A DNA stretch of 64,000 nucleotides, from positions 788,343 through 852,342 of the forward strand of contig NZ_JAIWNB010000002.1 of assembly GCF_020215705.1 (NCBI RefSeq). Reading direction: 5' to 3'. Shown one piece after another: positions 26,928 through 34,775 of this stretch; positions within the stretch are counted from its first letter, which is position 1, and each line of letters starts with the position of its first letter. The notes below the pieces were generated by a model. The model searched no databases, was not told the origin of the DNA, and saw only the letters and a program-made list of their open reading frames with translations. This DNA is from Nonomuraea aurantiaca (GTDB lineage: Bacteria; Actinomycetota; Actinomycetes; Streptosporangiales; Streptosporangiaceae). The translations under genes and the position numbers were made by a program.

Positions 26928-28108
26928 CCGTGATCCGCGGCCACTGGAGCCTGGACGACCGGCTGGAGCGGATCCTGCGCGAGGTGCCCTTCGAGGTGCC
27001 GGCCGGCACCGGCGCGCTGACCGTACGGCTGGGCTTCGACCGGTCACAGGGCGTGCTGGACCTCGGCTGCGGCGCGCCGGACGGGTTCCGCGGCTGGTCG
27101 GGCGGCGCGCGCGACGAGTACACGATCACCACTGACTGGGCGACCCCCGGCTACCTGCCCGGTGAGCTGGAGCCGGGGACGTGGCAGGTGTGGCTGCGGC
27201 TGCACCGGGTGCCGCCGCAAGGACTCGACTACACGCTGGAGATCCACACCGAGGCCGCCGCGCCCCCACGGCCGGTGACCGAGGAGCCGCCGCACGGGGA
27301 CCGGCCGCCGCGCCGCGACCTGCCGGGCGTCGACGGCCTGCGCTGGTTCGCGGGCGACTTCCACTCCCACACCGTCCACAGCGACGGCGTGCTGACCATC
27401 CCCGAGCTGGCCGAGCTGGCCAAGGGCCGCGGCCTGGACTTCCTGGTCGTCACCGACCACAACACCATCAGCCACCACCCCTGGCTCGGCGACGACCGAG
27501 GCATCGCCCTGCTGCCCGGCCAGGAGGTGACCACGGATCGGGGCCACGCCAACGTGTTCGGCGACGTCGGCTGGGTGGACTTCCGGCAGCCCGCCGACTC
27601 CTGGGTCCGGCACGCCGCGCGCGAGGGCGGGCTGATCTCGATCAACCACCCGCTCGGCGGCGACTGCGCCTGGCTCCAGCCGCTGACCGAGCGACCGCGG
27701 ATCGCCGAGGTCTGGCACTCCGGCTGGTGGGACCGCCGCTGGGGCGCGCCCCTGGCCTGGGCCGACGCCTGGGCACCCGACCTGGTCGCGATCGGCGCCA
27801 GCGACTTCCACCGCCCCGGCGACGACGGCCTGCCGGGCGCGCCGACCACCTGGGTCCTGGCCGAGGACACCAGCACGATCTTCGATGCCGTCGCCGCGGG
27901 CCGTACCGCGATCTCCGCGGGCCCCGGTGAGCCGCTGCTGCTCAGGCTGGGTGACGAGCTGCTCGCGCTCGACGCCGACGGCCTCGTCCTGGTGCGCCCC
28001 GGCGGCGATCGCCAGGTCATCCGCGGTGAGCGGGTACTTGTCCCCGGGAGAGAGGGACGGCACCGCCTGGAAACGTACGAGAACGAGGTGATCGCCATAT
28101 GCGCGTGA
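26924..28108 (+). CDS. PHP-domain metallohydrolase, CehA/McbA-like
   Basis: 394 aa. The N-terminal 130 residues form a beta-rich domain (FEVPAGTGALTVRLGFD, then GTWQVWLRLHRVP). The PHP domain follows, with metal-binding motifs FAGDFHSHTVHSDG, VVTDHNT, the Glu of LLPGQEVT, INHPLGGD and IGASDFHRPGDDG. No signal peptide, so cytoplasmic. PHP proteins are mostly phosphoesterases, and CehA/McbA members include phosphodiesterase-like enzymes. Its position right after an importer suggests it cleaves a phosphodiester or ester in the imported molecule. Coupled to the ATPase and the TIM-barrel gene by overlaps. Confidence 0.8.
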   Translation: MTVIRGHWSLDDRLERILREVPFEVPAGTGALTVRLGFDRSQGVLDLGCGAPDGFRGWSGGARDEYTITTDWATPGYLPGELEPGTWQVWLRLHRVPPQGLDYTLEIHTEAAAPPRPVTEEPPHGDRPPRRDLPGVDGLRWFAGDFHSHTVHSDGVLTIPELAELAKGRGLDFLVVTDHNTISHHPWLGDDRGIALLPGQEVTTDRGHANVFGDVGWVDFRQPADSWVRHAAREGGLISINHPLGGDCAWLQPLTERPRIAEVWHSGWWDRRWGAPLAWADAWAPDLVAIGASDFHRPGDDGLPGAPTTWVLAEDTSTIFDAVAAGRTAISAGPGEPLLLRLGDELLALDADGLVLVRPGGDRQVIRGERVLVPGREGRHRLETYENEVIAICA

Positions 28109-28992
28109 CACGAGTCGCCAACGCCCCCGTGAGCTTCGGCGTGTTCGAGCTGGCCGACGCGCCGCCGCCGCTGACCGCCGACCAGATGGTCCACGCGCTC
28201 GCCGACGCCGGCTACGCGGGCATCGACCTGGGGCCCATCGGCTATCTCGGCACCGGCGCCGACCTGGTGGAGCGGCTCGACGGGTTGCTGCTGGCCGGCG
28301 GCTGGGCCGACCTGCGCTACAGCGACCCCGTGGAGTTCGAGAAGGGGCTGGCCGCGCTGGACGCGACGCTCGACGTGTTCGCCGCCGCGCCGGCCGCTCC
28401 CGAGCACCTGGCGCCCCGGCCCACGCTCGGCTGCTCGGGCTCTCCGGCGCGGTTCGCCAGGCCGGGCGGGAACGCTCCAGGGCTGGACGCCGCCGACTGG
28501 CCCGGCTACGCCTCCCGCGTCCAGATCGCGGCCGACCGCTGCCGCGAACGCGGCTTCGAGCCCGCCTTCCACCACCACCTCGGCACCTACGTCGAGACGC
28601 CCGAGGACGTCGAGCGGCTGCTGGAGCTGACCGACGTACAGCTCTGCCTGGACACCGGCCACCTGCTGCTGGCCGGCGGCGACCCGGTGACCGCCCTGCG
28701 CGACTGGTCGGACCGGGTCGGCCACGTGCACGTCAAGGACGGCGACACCGCGATACTCGGCCAGGCCCTCGCCGACGGCGTGGACCTGCGCGAGCTCATG
28801 GGCCGGGGCGGCTTCGCGCCCCTGGGCGAAGGCGAGCTGGACCTGCCGGGCGTCGTCCGCGCGCTCGACGAGATCGGCTACCAGGGCTGGATCATCATCG
28901 AGCAGGACACCCTGCCGGGCCGCCGGTCGGTTGAGCGGAACATCGCCGATCAAGCCGCCAACCGCGAGAAGCTGAGAGAGCTGGGACTGTGA
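28099..28992 (+). CDS. IolE-like TIM-barrel sugar isomerase/epimerase/dehydratase
   Basis: 297 aa member of the xylose-isomerase-like TIM-barrel superfamily. Metal/active-site segments are FEPAFHHHLGTYVETPEDVE, VQLCLDTGHLLLAGGDP, VGHVHVKDGD and the C-terminal GWIIIEQDTLPGR. The pattern is that of IolE/IolI-like enzymes of inositol catabolism, though the N-terminus (NAPVSFGVFE) differs from classical IolE. As no other iolE is in the window it could act as the 2-keto-inositol dehydratase. A sugar epimerase in a mannoside pathway is the alternative. Overlaps the previous gene by 10 bp. Confidence 0.7.
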   Translation: MRVTRVANAPVSFGVFELADAPPPLTADQMVHALADAGYAGIDLGPIGYLGTGADLVERLDGLLLAGGWADLRYSDPVEFEKGLAALDATLDVFAAAPAAPEHLAPRPTLGCSGSPARFARPGGNAPGLDAADWPGYASRVQIAADRCRERGFEPAFHHHLGTYVETPEDVERLLELTDVQLCLDTGHLLLAGGDPVTALRDWSDRVGHVHVKDGDTAILGQALADGVDLRELMGRGGFAPLGEGELDLPGVVRALDEIGYQGWIIIEQDTLPGRRSVERNIADQAANREKLRELGL

Positions 28993-29026
28993 CCCCCAAG
29001 CTGACCCCACGCTGGAGGATCGGGTT

Positions 29027-30118
29027 GTGAAGATCGCGCTTGTCGGGTGCGGCGCCGTCACGCAGGCGGTGTACGTGCCACTGCTGTCGAGGCGCCGCGA
29101 CCTGTTCGAGGTGACCGCCGTCTGTGACCTGTCGCGGGCCCTCGCCGACGTCGTCGGCGACCGGCTGGGCGCGCCGGGGCGCTTCACGGCCGTGGAGAGC
29201 ATGCTGGCCGAGGGCGGGTTCGACGCCGTGCTCATCCTCGCCTCCGGCTCCCACGGCGAGCCGGTACGCCGGGCGCTGGCCGCGGGCTACGCCGTGCTCT
29301 GCGAGAAGCCGCTCGCGCTGACCAGGGCCGAGGTCGAGGCGCTGCCCGAGGGGCGGCTGATGGTCGGCTACATGAAGCAGTACGACCCGGCCGTGCGCCG
29401 GGCCGAGGAGTTGCTGGCCGAGCTGGGCGGCCCGGCCGCGATCCGGTCGGTCGAGGTGACCGTGCTGCACCCGAGCGCCGAGTCGCAGCTGGCCTTCGCC
29501 AGCCTGACACCGGCCCGCGACGTCGACCCCGCGCTGCTGGACTCGCTGCGCGCGGCGGAGCACGCGCTGGTCTCCCGGGCGCTGGGGGAGTCGGCTCCCG
29601 ACTCGGTACGGGCCCTCTACGGGGTGGCCCTCGGCTCGATCTGCCACGACTTGTCGCTCTTGAGACGATTTAGCGGGTCGCCCGCCGATATTTCGGCTGT
29701 TGAGACGTGGGGGCCGGGGCCCGGATCCGTCGAGATCTCCGGGACGCTGCCCGTCGCCGGGCGGTTCTCGATCCGGTGGCACTATCTGGCGGACTACCCC
29801 GCCTACCGGGAGACCGTGGTCATCCACCACGACAGGGGCTCCCTGGAGCTGGTCTTCCCCTCTCCCTACCTGATGAACGCGCCCACGACGCTGACCGTGG
29901 TCTCGGGTGACGGCTCGGGCGGCGAGAGCCGGACCGAGTGGCGTGACGTGACCGAGGCGTTCGAGGTGCAGCTGGCCGCCTTCCACGCCTACGTCACCGA
30001 GGACGAACCGCCGCTCACCGCCGCGGCCGGCGGGCTGGCCGACATCGTCACGGCCCAGAGCATCGCCGCGCGCTACGCCGTACAGCATGACCTGCCCATC
30101 GGAGGGGAAGCCGCGTGA
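29027..30118 (+). CDS. Gfo/Idh/MocA-family oxidoreductase
   Basis: 363 aa NAD(P)-dependent sugar or inositol dehydrogenase family member. The Rossmann motif is IALVGCGAVTQAVYVPLL, and the family signature AVLCEKPLALTRAE carries the catalytic Lys. The C-terminal alpha/beta domain (about 125-360) lacks the obvious segments of IolG, so substrate identity is open: inositol, scyllo-inosose or a hexose glycoside are possible. GTG start behind GGAGG; the stop overlaps the mannosidase start. It could supply the oxidation step otherwise missing before iolD. Confidence 0.8.
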   Translation: MKIALVGCGAVTQAVYVPLLSRRRDLFEVTAVCDLSRALADVVGDRLGAPGRFTAVESMLAEGGFDAVLILASGSHGEPVRRALAAGYAVLCEKPLALTRAEVEALPEGRLMVGYMKQYDPAVRRAEELLAELGGPAAIRSVEVTVLHPSAESQLAFASLTPARDVDPALLDSLRAAEHALVSRALGESAPDSVRALYGVALGSICHDLSLLRRFSGSPADISAVETWGPGPGSVEISGTLPVAGRFSIRWHYLADYPAYRETVVIHHDRGSLELVFPSPYLMNAPTTLTVVSGDGSGGESRTEWRDVTEAFEVQLAAFHAYVTEDEPPLTAAAGGLADIVTAQSIAARYAVQHDLPIGGEAA

Positions 30119-32853
30119 CCGCCGAAATCGTCGTCGTCCCGCACACGCACTGGGACAGGGAGTGGTACGAGCCCTTCCAGCGCTTCCGGCTGCGGCTGGT
30201 GGCGCTGCTCGACGAGGTGCTCGACACGATGGAGCGCGAGCCCGACTACCACTTCACCCTCGACGGGCAGTTGGCCTGCGTCGACGACTACCTGGAGGTC
30301 CGGCCGGAGAACCGCGACCGCATCGCCGCGCTGGTCGAGTCCGGGCGGCTGGCGGTCGGGCCGTGGCAGATCCTGCTCGACGAGTTCCTGTGCTCGGGCG
30401 AGAACATCGTGCGCAACCTCGAACTCGGCATGAACCGGGCCGACAAGCTCGGCGGGGCCATGCCGGTGGGGTACCTGCCCGACATGTTCGGGCACACAGC
30501 GCAGATGCCGCAGATTCTGCGGCGGGCCGGGCTGCTGCACGCCTGCGTCTATCGGGGTGTGCCGTCGTCCGTGGTGACCGACGCCTTCGCCTGGGTCGCG
30601 CCCGACGGCACGGCGCTGCGGACCCAGTACCTTCCGGCCGGCGGCTACGGCAACGGGGCGCACCTCTTCGAGGATCCGGCGCACCTGCCGGAGCGGGCCG
30701 CCGAGTTCACCGAGCGGATGCGGGGGTGGCACGGGCCCGAGGGGGCTTTGCTGGCGATGTACGGGACCGACCATTCGGCTCCCGTGCGCGGGTTGCCCGG
30801 CATGGTGGCGGACATCGGCGCCCGCATGGACACCTTGTCCGGATATATCGGCGCTTATTCGGGTGAGGTGGAGGGGCTGCCCCGGGTCTCCGGCGAGCTG
30901 CGCTCCCACGCCCGCGCGAACATCCTGCCCGGCGTCATCTCCGTACGCGCCCACGTCAAGCAGGCCATGGGCCGGGCCGAGCGGATGGTCGAGCGCTACG
31001 CCGAGCCGCTGGCCACCCTCTGGGGCGGCGACTGGCCCGGCCGCTTCCTCGACATGGCGTGGTGGCGGCTGGTGGACGCCAGCGGGCACGACTCGGTGAC
31101 CGGCTGCGGCGTCGACGACACGGCCCAGCAGGTCGCCGCGCGCATCGCCGAGGCCGAGCAGCTCGGGCAGGCCGTACGCGACATGGTGACCGCCCGGCTG
31201 TCGGCCGCCGTCCCGTCGGACGGGGTGCTCGTCGTCAACCCGACGCCCGCCACGCGGCGCGGCGTCGTGCTGGTGGACGTGGCGGGCCGGGATCCCCTGG
31301 TGGACCCGGCCGGCGCGCGGGTGCCCGCGCAGACCTTGGAGTACGCGCCCACGCTGCTGCTGGACGCCGAGATGGACCCGGCCACGGCGCTGACGTTCAT
31401 CCACGGCACGGAGCTGTACGGCCAGCACATCACCGGCTGGTCGGTGGACGGCGGCATGCTGACGTTCACGGTGGCGCGGGAGTCGGCGACGGCCTTCAAC
31501 GTGGCGCAGCTGCGCGGGGCGCTGGACGGGGTGACCCGGGTACGCATCGTCGCCGAGGCCCGCCGTACCGTCGCCGCCCTCGTCGAGACCCCACCCCTGG
31601 GACACACCAGCATCCGACCGGCGTCTGCCGACACCTTGCGCGACACCGGCCCGGCGGAGTCCGGTGGTGAGCGTCGTTCGGCGTCCGGTGCCTCCGCCGC
31701 GATGGGCGCGCCGGTCGCCGGGGTGCGGGCCGAGGAGCGGGCGCTCGACAACGGGCTGCTGCGCGTCGAGGTGGTGGCGGACGGGACGCTGGCGCTGACC
31801 GGCGCCGACGGGACCACTCTCACGGGCGCCGGCCGCATCGTCGACGGCGGCGACGTGGGCGACACCTACAACTACGCGCCCCCGGCCGAGGACCGGATCG
31901 TGTCGGACCCGGTGTCGGTCGAGCTGACGCCGGTCTGCTCGGGTCCGCTGGTGGCCGCCTTCGACGTCCGCCGCACCTACCGCTGGCCCGCCGCCGGCCA
32001 GGGCATCGAGGGCACCCCGGAGATCCCGGCCGCCGCCAGGACCGAGGCGACCGAGGAGATCGTCGTCGACACGCGGGTCGAACTCCGGGCCGGCGAGCCG
32101 TACGTCAGGCTGCACGTCTCGTTCGACAACCGATGCTCCGACCACCGGGTACGGCTGCACGTCCCGCTACCTGTACGGGCGGCGGCCTCGCACGCGGAGG
32201 GCCAGTTCGCGGTCGTCACCCGCGGCCTGTCCGCGGAGGGCGGCTGTGGTGAGGAGCCGCTGCCCACGTTCCCGGCCTCCGGGTGGGTGGCCGCCGGTGG
32301 TGTCGCGGCGCTGCTGGAGCACGTCACCGAGTACGAGTTGGTGGACGACGGCGCGGAGCTGGCCCTCACCCTGCTGCGCTCGGTCGGCTACCTCTCCCGC
32401 AACCTGCACGCCATGCGCCCCGAGCCCGCCGGTCCCCAGCTGCCGACCCCGGCCGCCCAGTCACGCGGCCTGCGCTCGGTCAGCCTCGCGCTCATGCCGT
32501 ACGGCGGGTCGTGGGCGGCGGTCCCGCCGGCGGCCGAGACGTTCCGGCACGACCTCCTCGCGGTGCCCGGCACCGGCGACCCGTCACTCGCCCTGCCTCC
32601 GGTGGCTTCCGGCCTGTCGGTGACGGGCGACGGCGTGGTCATGACCTCGCTCAGGGTCCGCGACGGCCGACACGAACTCCGCGTCGTGGCGTACTCGGAG
32701 ACCCCCACGAGCGCGATCATCTCCGGCACCTTCACTCAGGCCCGCCACGCCGACCTCCGCGGCCGCCCAGGCGACCCGATCCCTGTCTCCTCCGGCACGA
32801 TCCACCTGCCTCTGCGCCCCTGGGAGATCGCCACCGTCCAACTTGGAAACTGA
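30115..32853 (+). CDS. Glycoside hydrolase family 38 alpha-mannosidase
   Basis: 912 aa. The GH38 zinc/catalytic set is visible: H12 and D14 in HTHWDREWY, D123 (nucleophile position) in LPDMFGHTAQMPQIL, and H325 in SGHDSVTGCGVDD. The central and C-terminal beta domains follow (to residue 912). No signal peptide, so it works on imported mannosides in the cytoplasm. The GTG start overlaps the oxidoreductase stop. Last gene of the importer operon. GH38 enzymes release alpha-linked mannose, so the imported substrate probably carries mannose. A poorly conserved Ser/Ala-rich insert lies around residues 500-540. Confidence 0.88.
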   Translation: MTAEIVVVPHTHWDREWYEPFQRFRLRLVALLDEVLDTMEREPDYHFTLDGQLACVDDYLEVRPENRDRIAALVESGRLAVGPWQILLDEFLCSGENIVRNLELGMNRADKLGGAMPVGYLPDMFGHTAQMPQILRRAGLLHACVYRGVPSSVVTDAFAWVAPDGTALRTQYLPAGGYGNGAHLFEDPAHLPERAAEFTERMRGWHGPEGALLAMYGTDHSAPVRGLPGMVADIGARMDTLSGYIGAYSGEVEGLPRVSGELRSHARANILPGVISVRAHVKQAMGRAERMVERYAEPLATLWGGDWPGRFLDMAWWRLVDASGHDSVTGCGVDDTAQQVAARIAEAEQLGQAVRDMVTARLSAAVPSDGVLVVNPTPATRRGVVLVDVAGRDPLVDPAGARVPAQTLEYAPTLLLDAEMDPATALTFIHGTELYGQHITGWSVDGGMLTFTVARESATAFNVAQLRGALDGVTRVRIVAEARRTVAALVETPPLGHTSIRPASADTLRDTGPAESGGERRSASGASAAMGAPVAGVRAEERALDNGLLRVEVVADGTLALTGADGTTLTGAGRIVDGGDVGDTYNYAPPAEDRIVSDPVSVELTPVCSGPLVAAFDVRRTYRWPAAGQGIEGTPEIPAAARTEATEEIVVDTRVELRAGEPYVRLHVSFDNRCSDHRVRLHVPLPVRAAASHAEGQFAVVTRGLSAEGGCGEEPLPTFPASGWVAAGGVAALLEHVTEYELVDDGAELALTLLRSVGYLSRNLHAMRPEPAGPQLPTPAAQSRGLRSVSLALMPYGGSWAAVPPAAETFRHDLLAVPGTGDPSLALPPVASGLSVTGDGVVMTSLRVRDGRHELRVVAYSETPTSAIISGTFTQARHADLRGRPGDPIPVSSGTIHLPLRPWEIATVQLGN

Positions 32854-32890
32854 GAGTATTTCCATAACTACGTAGAGTAATACCTCAGCC

Positions 32891-33739
32891 ATGATCACCC
32901 CATTGCACGAGGGGCTGGTCGGGATCACTACTCTCGACCCCGAACTTACGGCGCGGATGCTGCGCGAGCTGTTCGCCCTCCCGATACCCGACAAGTCAAA
33001 GGGCACCCAGGTGTCCTGCGACTTGTCGGAATGCGTACCGGCCGTCTACCGGGCGGACGCGGCACTGCTGTACGGCGATGACCCCAAGGAAGCCAGGCTG
33101 GGCGTCATCGCCGAGGTCCAACTGGAGCAGGACGAGACGAAGCGCTTGTCCTGGCTCGCCTACATCGCCAACCTCCGCGCCCGCGACAAGTGTCCCGTCT
33201 GCCTGGTCGTCATCTGCCCCAAGCGAAGGACCGCCGAGTGGGCGTCGCTTCCCATCGAAACCGGCCATCCGGGCCTGACCCTCACCCCGTTGGTGATCGG
33301 GCCCGACAACACTCCCGTCATCACCGATGTGGCCGAAGCCGTCGGCAACATCGGCCTGGCGGCCATCTCGGCGATCACGCAGAGCAAGCATCCGGAGATA
33401 GAAACCATCCTCGCCACCCTGACGGAGGCTTTGAACAGCCTCGATCCGGACGTGGCCCGACGCTACGCTGAATATGTCACCGTGGCGCTGACCGGCAACG
33501 CGCAGAAGGAAATGGAGCGACTCATGGCCACAGAGACTTACCGCTACCAGGGAGAGTACGCACAGAGTCTGCTCGCCAAGGGTGAGGTCAAGTCGCTGCT
33601 CATTTTCCTCGAGGCGCGAGGGATAGCGCTGTCCGACAGCGACCGTGAGCGCATCACGACCTGTGGTGACATGGCACGCCTCGAGCTGTGGATGAGGCGG
33701 GCGGCTCAGGTCTCCACAGCGGAGGAAGTTTTTGCCTGA
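32891..33739 (+). CDS. Rpn/PD-(D/E)XK-nuclease-like protein of an actinobacterial family
   Basis: 282 aa. The N-terminal 130 residues have the PD-(D/E)XK-type core of the Rpn/transposase-associated nuclease group: YRADAALL, then GVIAEVQLEQDETKRLSWLAYIA, then CPVCLVVICPKRRTAEW. The rest (about 150-282) is helical and ends in the family tail RGIALSDSDRERITTCGDMARLELWMRRA. Such genes occur in many near-identical copies in actinomycete genomes; their role is not established. TAGAGT (32873) ends 12 nt before the ATG, so the leader would be very short. GC is slightly lower here than in the flanks, suggesting acquisition. Confidence 0.65.
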   Translation: MITPLHEGLVGITTLDPELTARMLRELFALPIPDKSKGTQVSCDLSECVPAVYRADAALLYGDDPKEARLGVIAEVQLEQDETKRLSWLAYIANLRARDKCPVCLVVICPKRRTAEWASLPIETGHPGLTLTPLVIGPDNTPVITDVAEAVGNIGLAAISAITQSKHPEIETILATLTEALNSLDPDVARRYAEYVTVALTGNAQKEMERLMATETYRYQGEYAQSLLAKGEVKSLLIFLEARGIALSDSDRERITTCGDMARLELWMRRAAQVSTAEEVFA

Positions 33740-33956
33740 GACCCATCTCTACCAGGGGGCCTACGCCCAGAGTTTGATCGCCAAGGGGCGCGCCGAGGGA
33801 GTGGCCAACGCGGTGGTCAGGGTGCTCGCTTCCCGGGGAATCGTGCTGTCCGGCACCGACCGTGAGCGCATCGAGAACTGTTGTGACGTGGAGCTTCTCA
33901 AGGTGTGGCTGATTCGTGCGATCTCGGTCGACTCGGCGGAGGAACTCTTCGCCTGA
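33732..33956 (+). pseudogene. Partial tandem copy of the preceding gene's 3' end
   Basis: This 74-residue frame (TTG start at 33732, overlapping the preceding stop) repeats the C-terminal tail of the Rpn-like protein. Its YQGAYAQSLIAKGRAEG, ASRGIVLSGTDRERIENC and VDSAEELFA correspond to YQGEYAQSLLAKGEVKS, EARGIALSDSDRERITTC and VSTAEEVFA upstream. It lacks the whole nuclease core. It is probably a duplication or recombination remnant, although coupled translation of a small helical protein is possible. Confidence 0.6.
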
Positions 33957-33976
33957 CCTGAACGTGAACCATTGAC

Positions 33977-34004
33977 CGAGGCGGGCCCACAGAACCCCGC
34001 CTCG
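33977..34004. terminator. Bidirectional hairpin between the Rpn-like locus and the Lrp gene
   Basis: CGAGGCGGG (33977-33985) pairs perfectly with CCCGCCTCG (33996-34004) around a 10-nt loop. It lies in the 55-bp gap between convergent stops, so it can serve both strands. Confidence 0.7.
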
Positions 34005-34011
34005 CGTCAGC

Positions 34012-34506
34012 TCAGCGCGTCCCCCACGAGTAAGTCTGCTTGCGCAGCTTCAGATACACGAACGACTCGGTGGCCCTCACCGCCGGGATGGCCCGGATCT
34101 TGCTGAGGATCTCCAGCAGGTGCCCGTCGCCCTCGCACACCACCTCGACGATCACGTCGAAGGACCCGGCCGTCAGCACGACGTAGTCGATCTCGTCGAT
34201 GGCCGCCAGTTCGTCCGCGACCGACTCCAGGTCGCCCTCGCAGTTGACCCCGATCATCGCCTGGCGCGGGAAGCCGAGCGTCAGGGGGTCCGTCACCGCG
34301 ACGATCTGCATCACCCCGGCCTCCTGCAGCCGCTGCACCCGCTGCCGGACCGCCGCCTCCGACAGGCCCACGGCCTTGCCGATCGCCGCGTACGGCATGC
34401 GCCCGTCGCTCTGCAGCTGTTCGATGATCTGCTTGGAGAGATCGTCGAGCACGAACGGCCCAGAGGGCGCGTCACTGTTGCGTCGTACGCGGGGCGGCGT
34501 GGACAT
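34012..34506 (-). CDS. Lrp/AsnC-family transcriptional regulator
   Basis: About 164 aa. The N-terminal HTH covers about 22-75 (FVLDDLSKQIIEQLQSDGR, then PYAAIGKAVGLSEAAVRQRV) and the C-terminal RAM/effector domain about 85-160 (VIVEVVCEGDGHLLEIL, ending FVYLKLRKQTYSWGTR). The start is ATG 34506 behind AGGAGG; an in-frame upstream region is open but has no better signals. Divergent from the aldehyde dehydrogenase and polyamine transport operon, which it very likely controls, with an amine or amino acid as effector. Confidence 0.85.
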   Translation of the reverse strand: MSTPPRVRRNSDAPSGPFVLDDLSKQIIEQLQSDGRMPYAAIGKAVGLSEAAVRQRVQRLQEAGVMQIVAVTDPLTLGFPRQAMIGVNCEGDLESVADELAAIDEIDYVVLTAGSFDVIVEVVCEGDGHLLEILSKIRAIPAVRATESFVYLKLRKQTYSWGTR

Positions 34507-34595
34507 TGCGAGGATCCTCCTAGCGGTCCGGCGTTGCGGGGGCATTCCCGCGGTGTTGCCGTCCTGGTGCGACATGGTGTCAGTTCTGATCGCTC

Positions 34596-34632
34596 TGTCA
34601 AGCGAATTCGTAGCAATTTGGTATATTCGCCA
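34596..34632. promoter_or_regulatory. AT-rich promoter/Lrp-site region of the polyamine operon
   Basis: In otherwise GC-rich DNA this stretch contains GCGAAT...ATTCGC and TTCGT...ACGAA interleaved inverted repeats around GCAATTTGGTATATT, with a -10-like TATATT at 34622-34627. AT-rich imperfect palindromes are typical Lrp/AsnC targets. It lies about 75 bp before the leader ORF and about 95 bp from the Lrp start. Confidence 0.45.
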
Positions 34633-34703
34633 CGAAATCCCTTGTCGTGAGGCGTGTGCTCTGTAAGAGTCTCCGCATCTCAGCCACCTCACCAGGAGGT
34701 CAT

Positions 34704-34775
34704 ATGACCGAGCTTGTCGAGGTCATCCATAGACACAGCACCTTGGTCAGGCGACCGACGAAGGAGAGCGCATGA
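34704..34775 (+). CDS. 23-codon leader ORF coupled to the aldehyde dehydrogenase
   Basis: An ATG at 34704 follows an excellent AGGAGGT with ideal spacing and opens a 23-codon frame (MTELVEVIHRHSTLV, then a short basic tail ending KESA). Its TGA overlaps the ATG of the dehydrogenase (ATGA at 34772-34775). The AAGGAGA just before the dehydrogenase lies inside this ORF. It may be a leader peptide that couples or gates dehydrogenase translation. The alternative is a relic of a longer gene. No homologue is known to me. Confidence 0.5.
   Translation: MTELVEVIHRHSTLVRRPTKESA

Noticed and set aside
30073..32160. Long leftward open frame of about 695 codons opposite the GH38 gene
   Set aside because: It lies antisense to an intact alpha-mannosidase with all catalytic residues. 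Its composition (rich in G, R, H, V) is the typical shadow of GC-rich codon bias, with no domain and no ribosome binding site.
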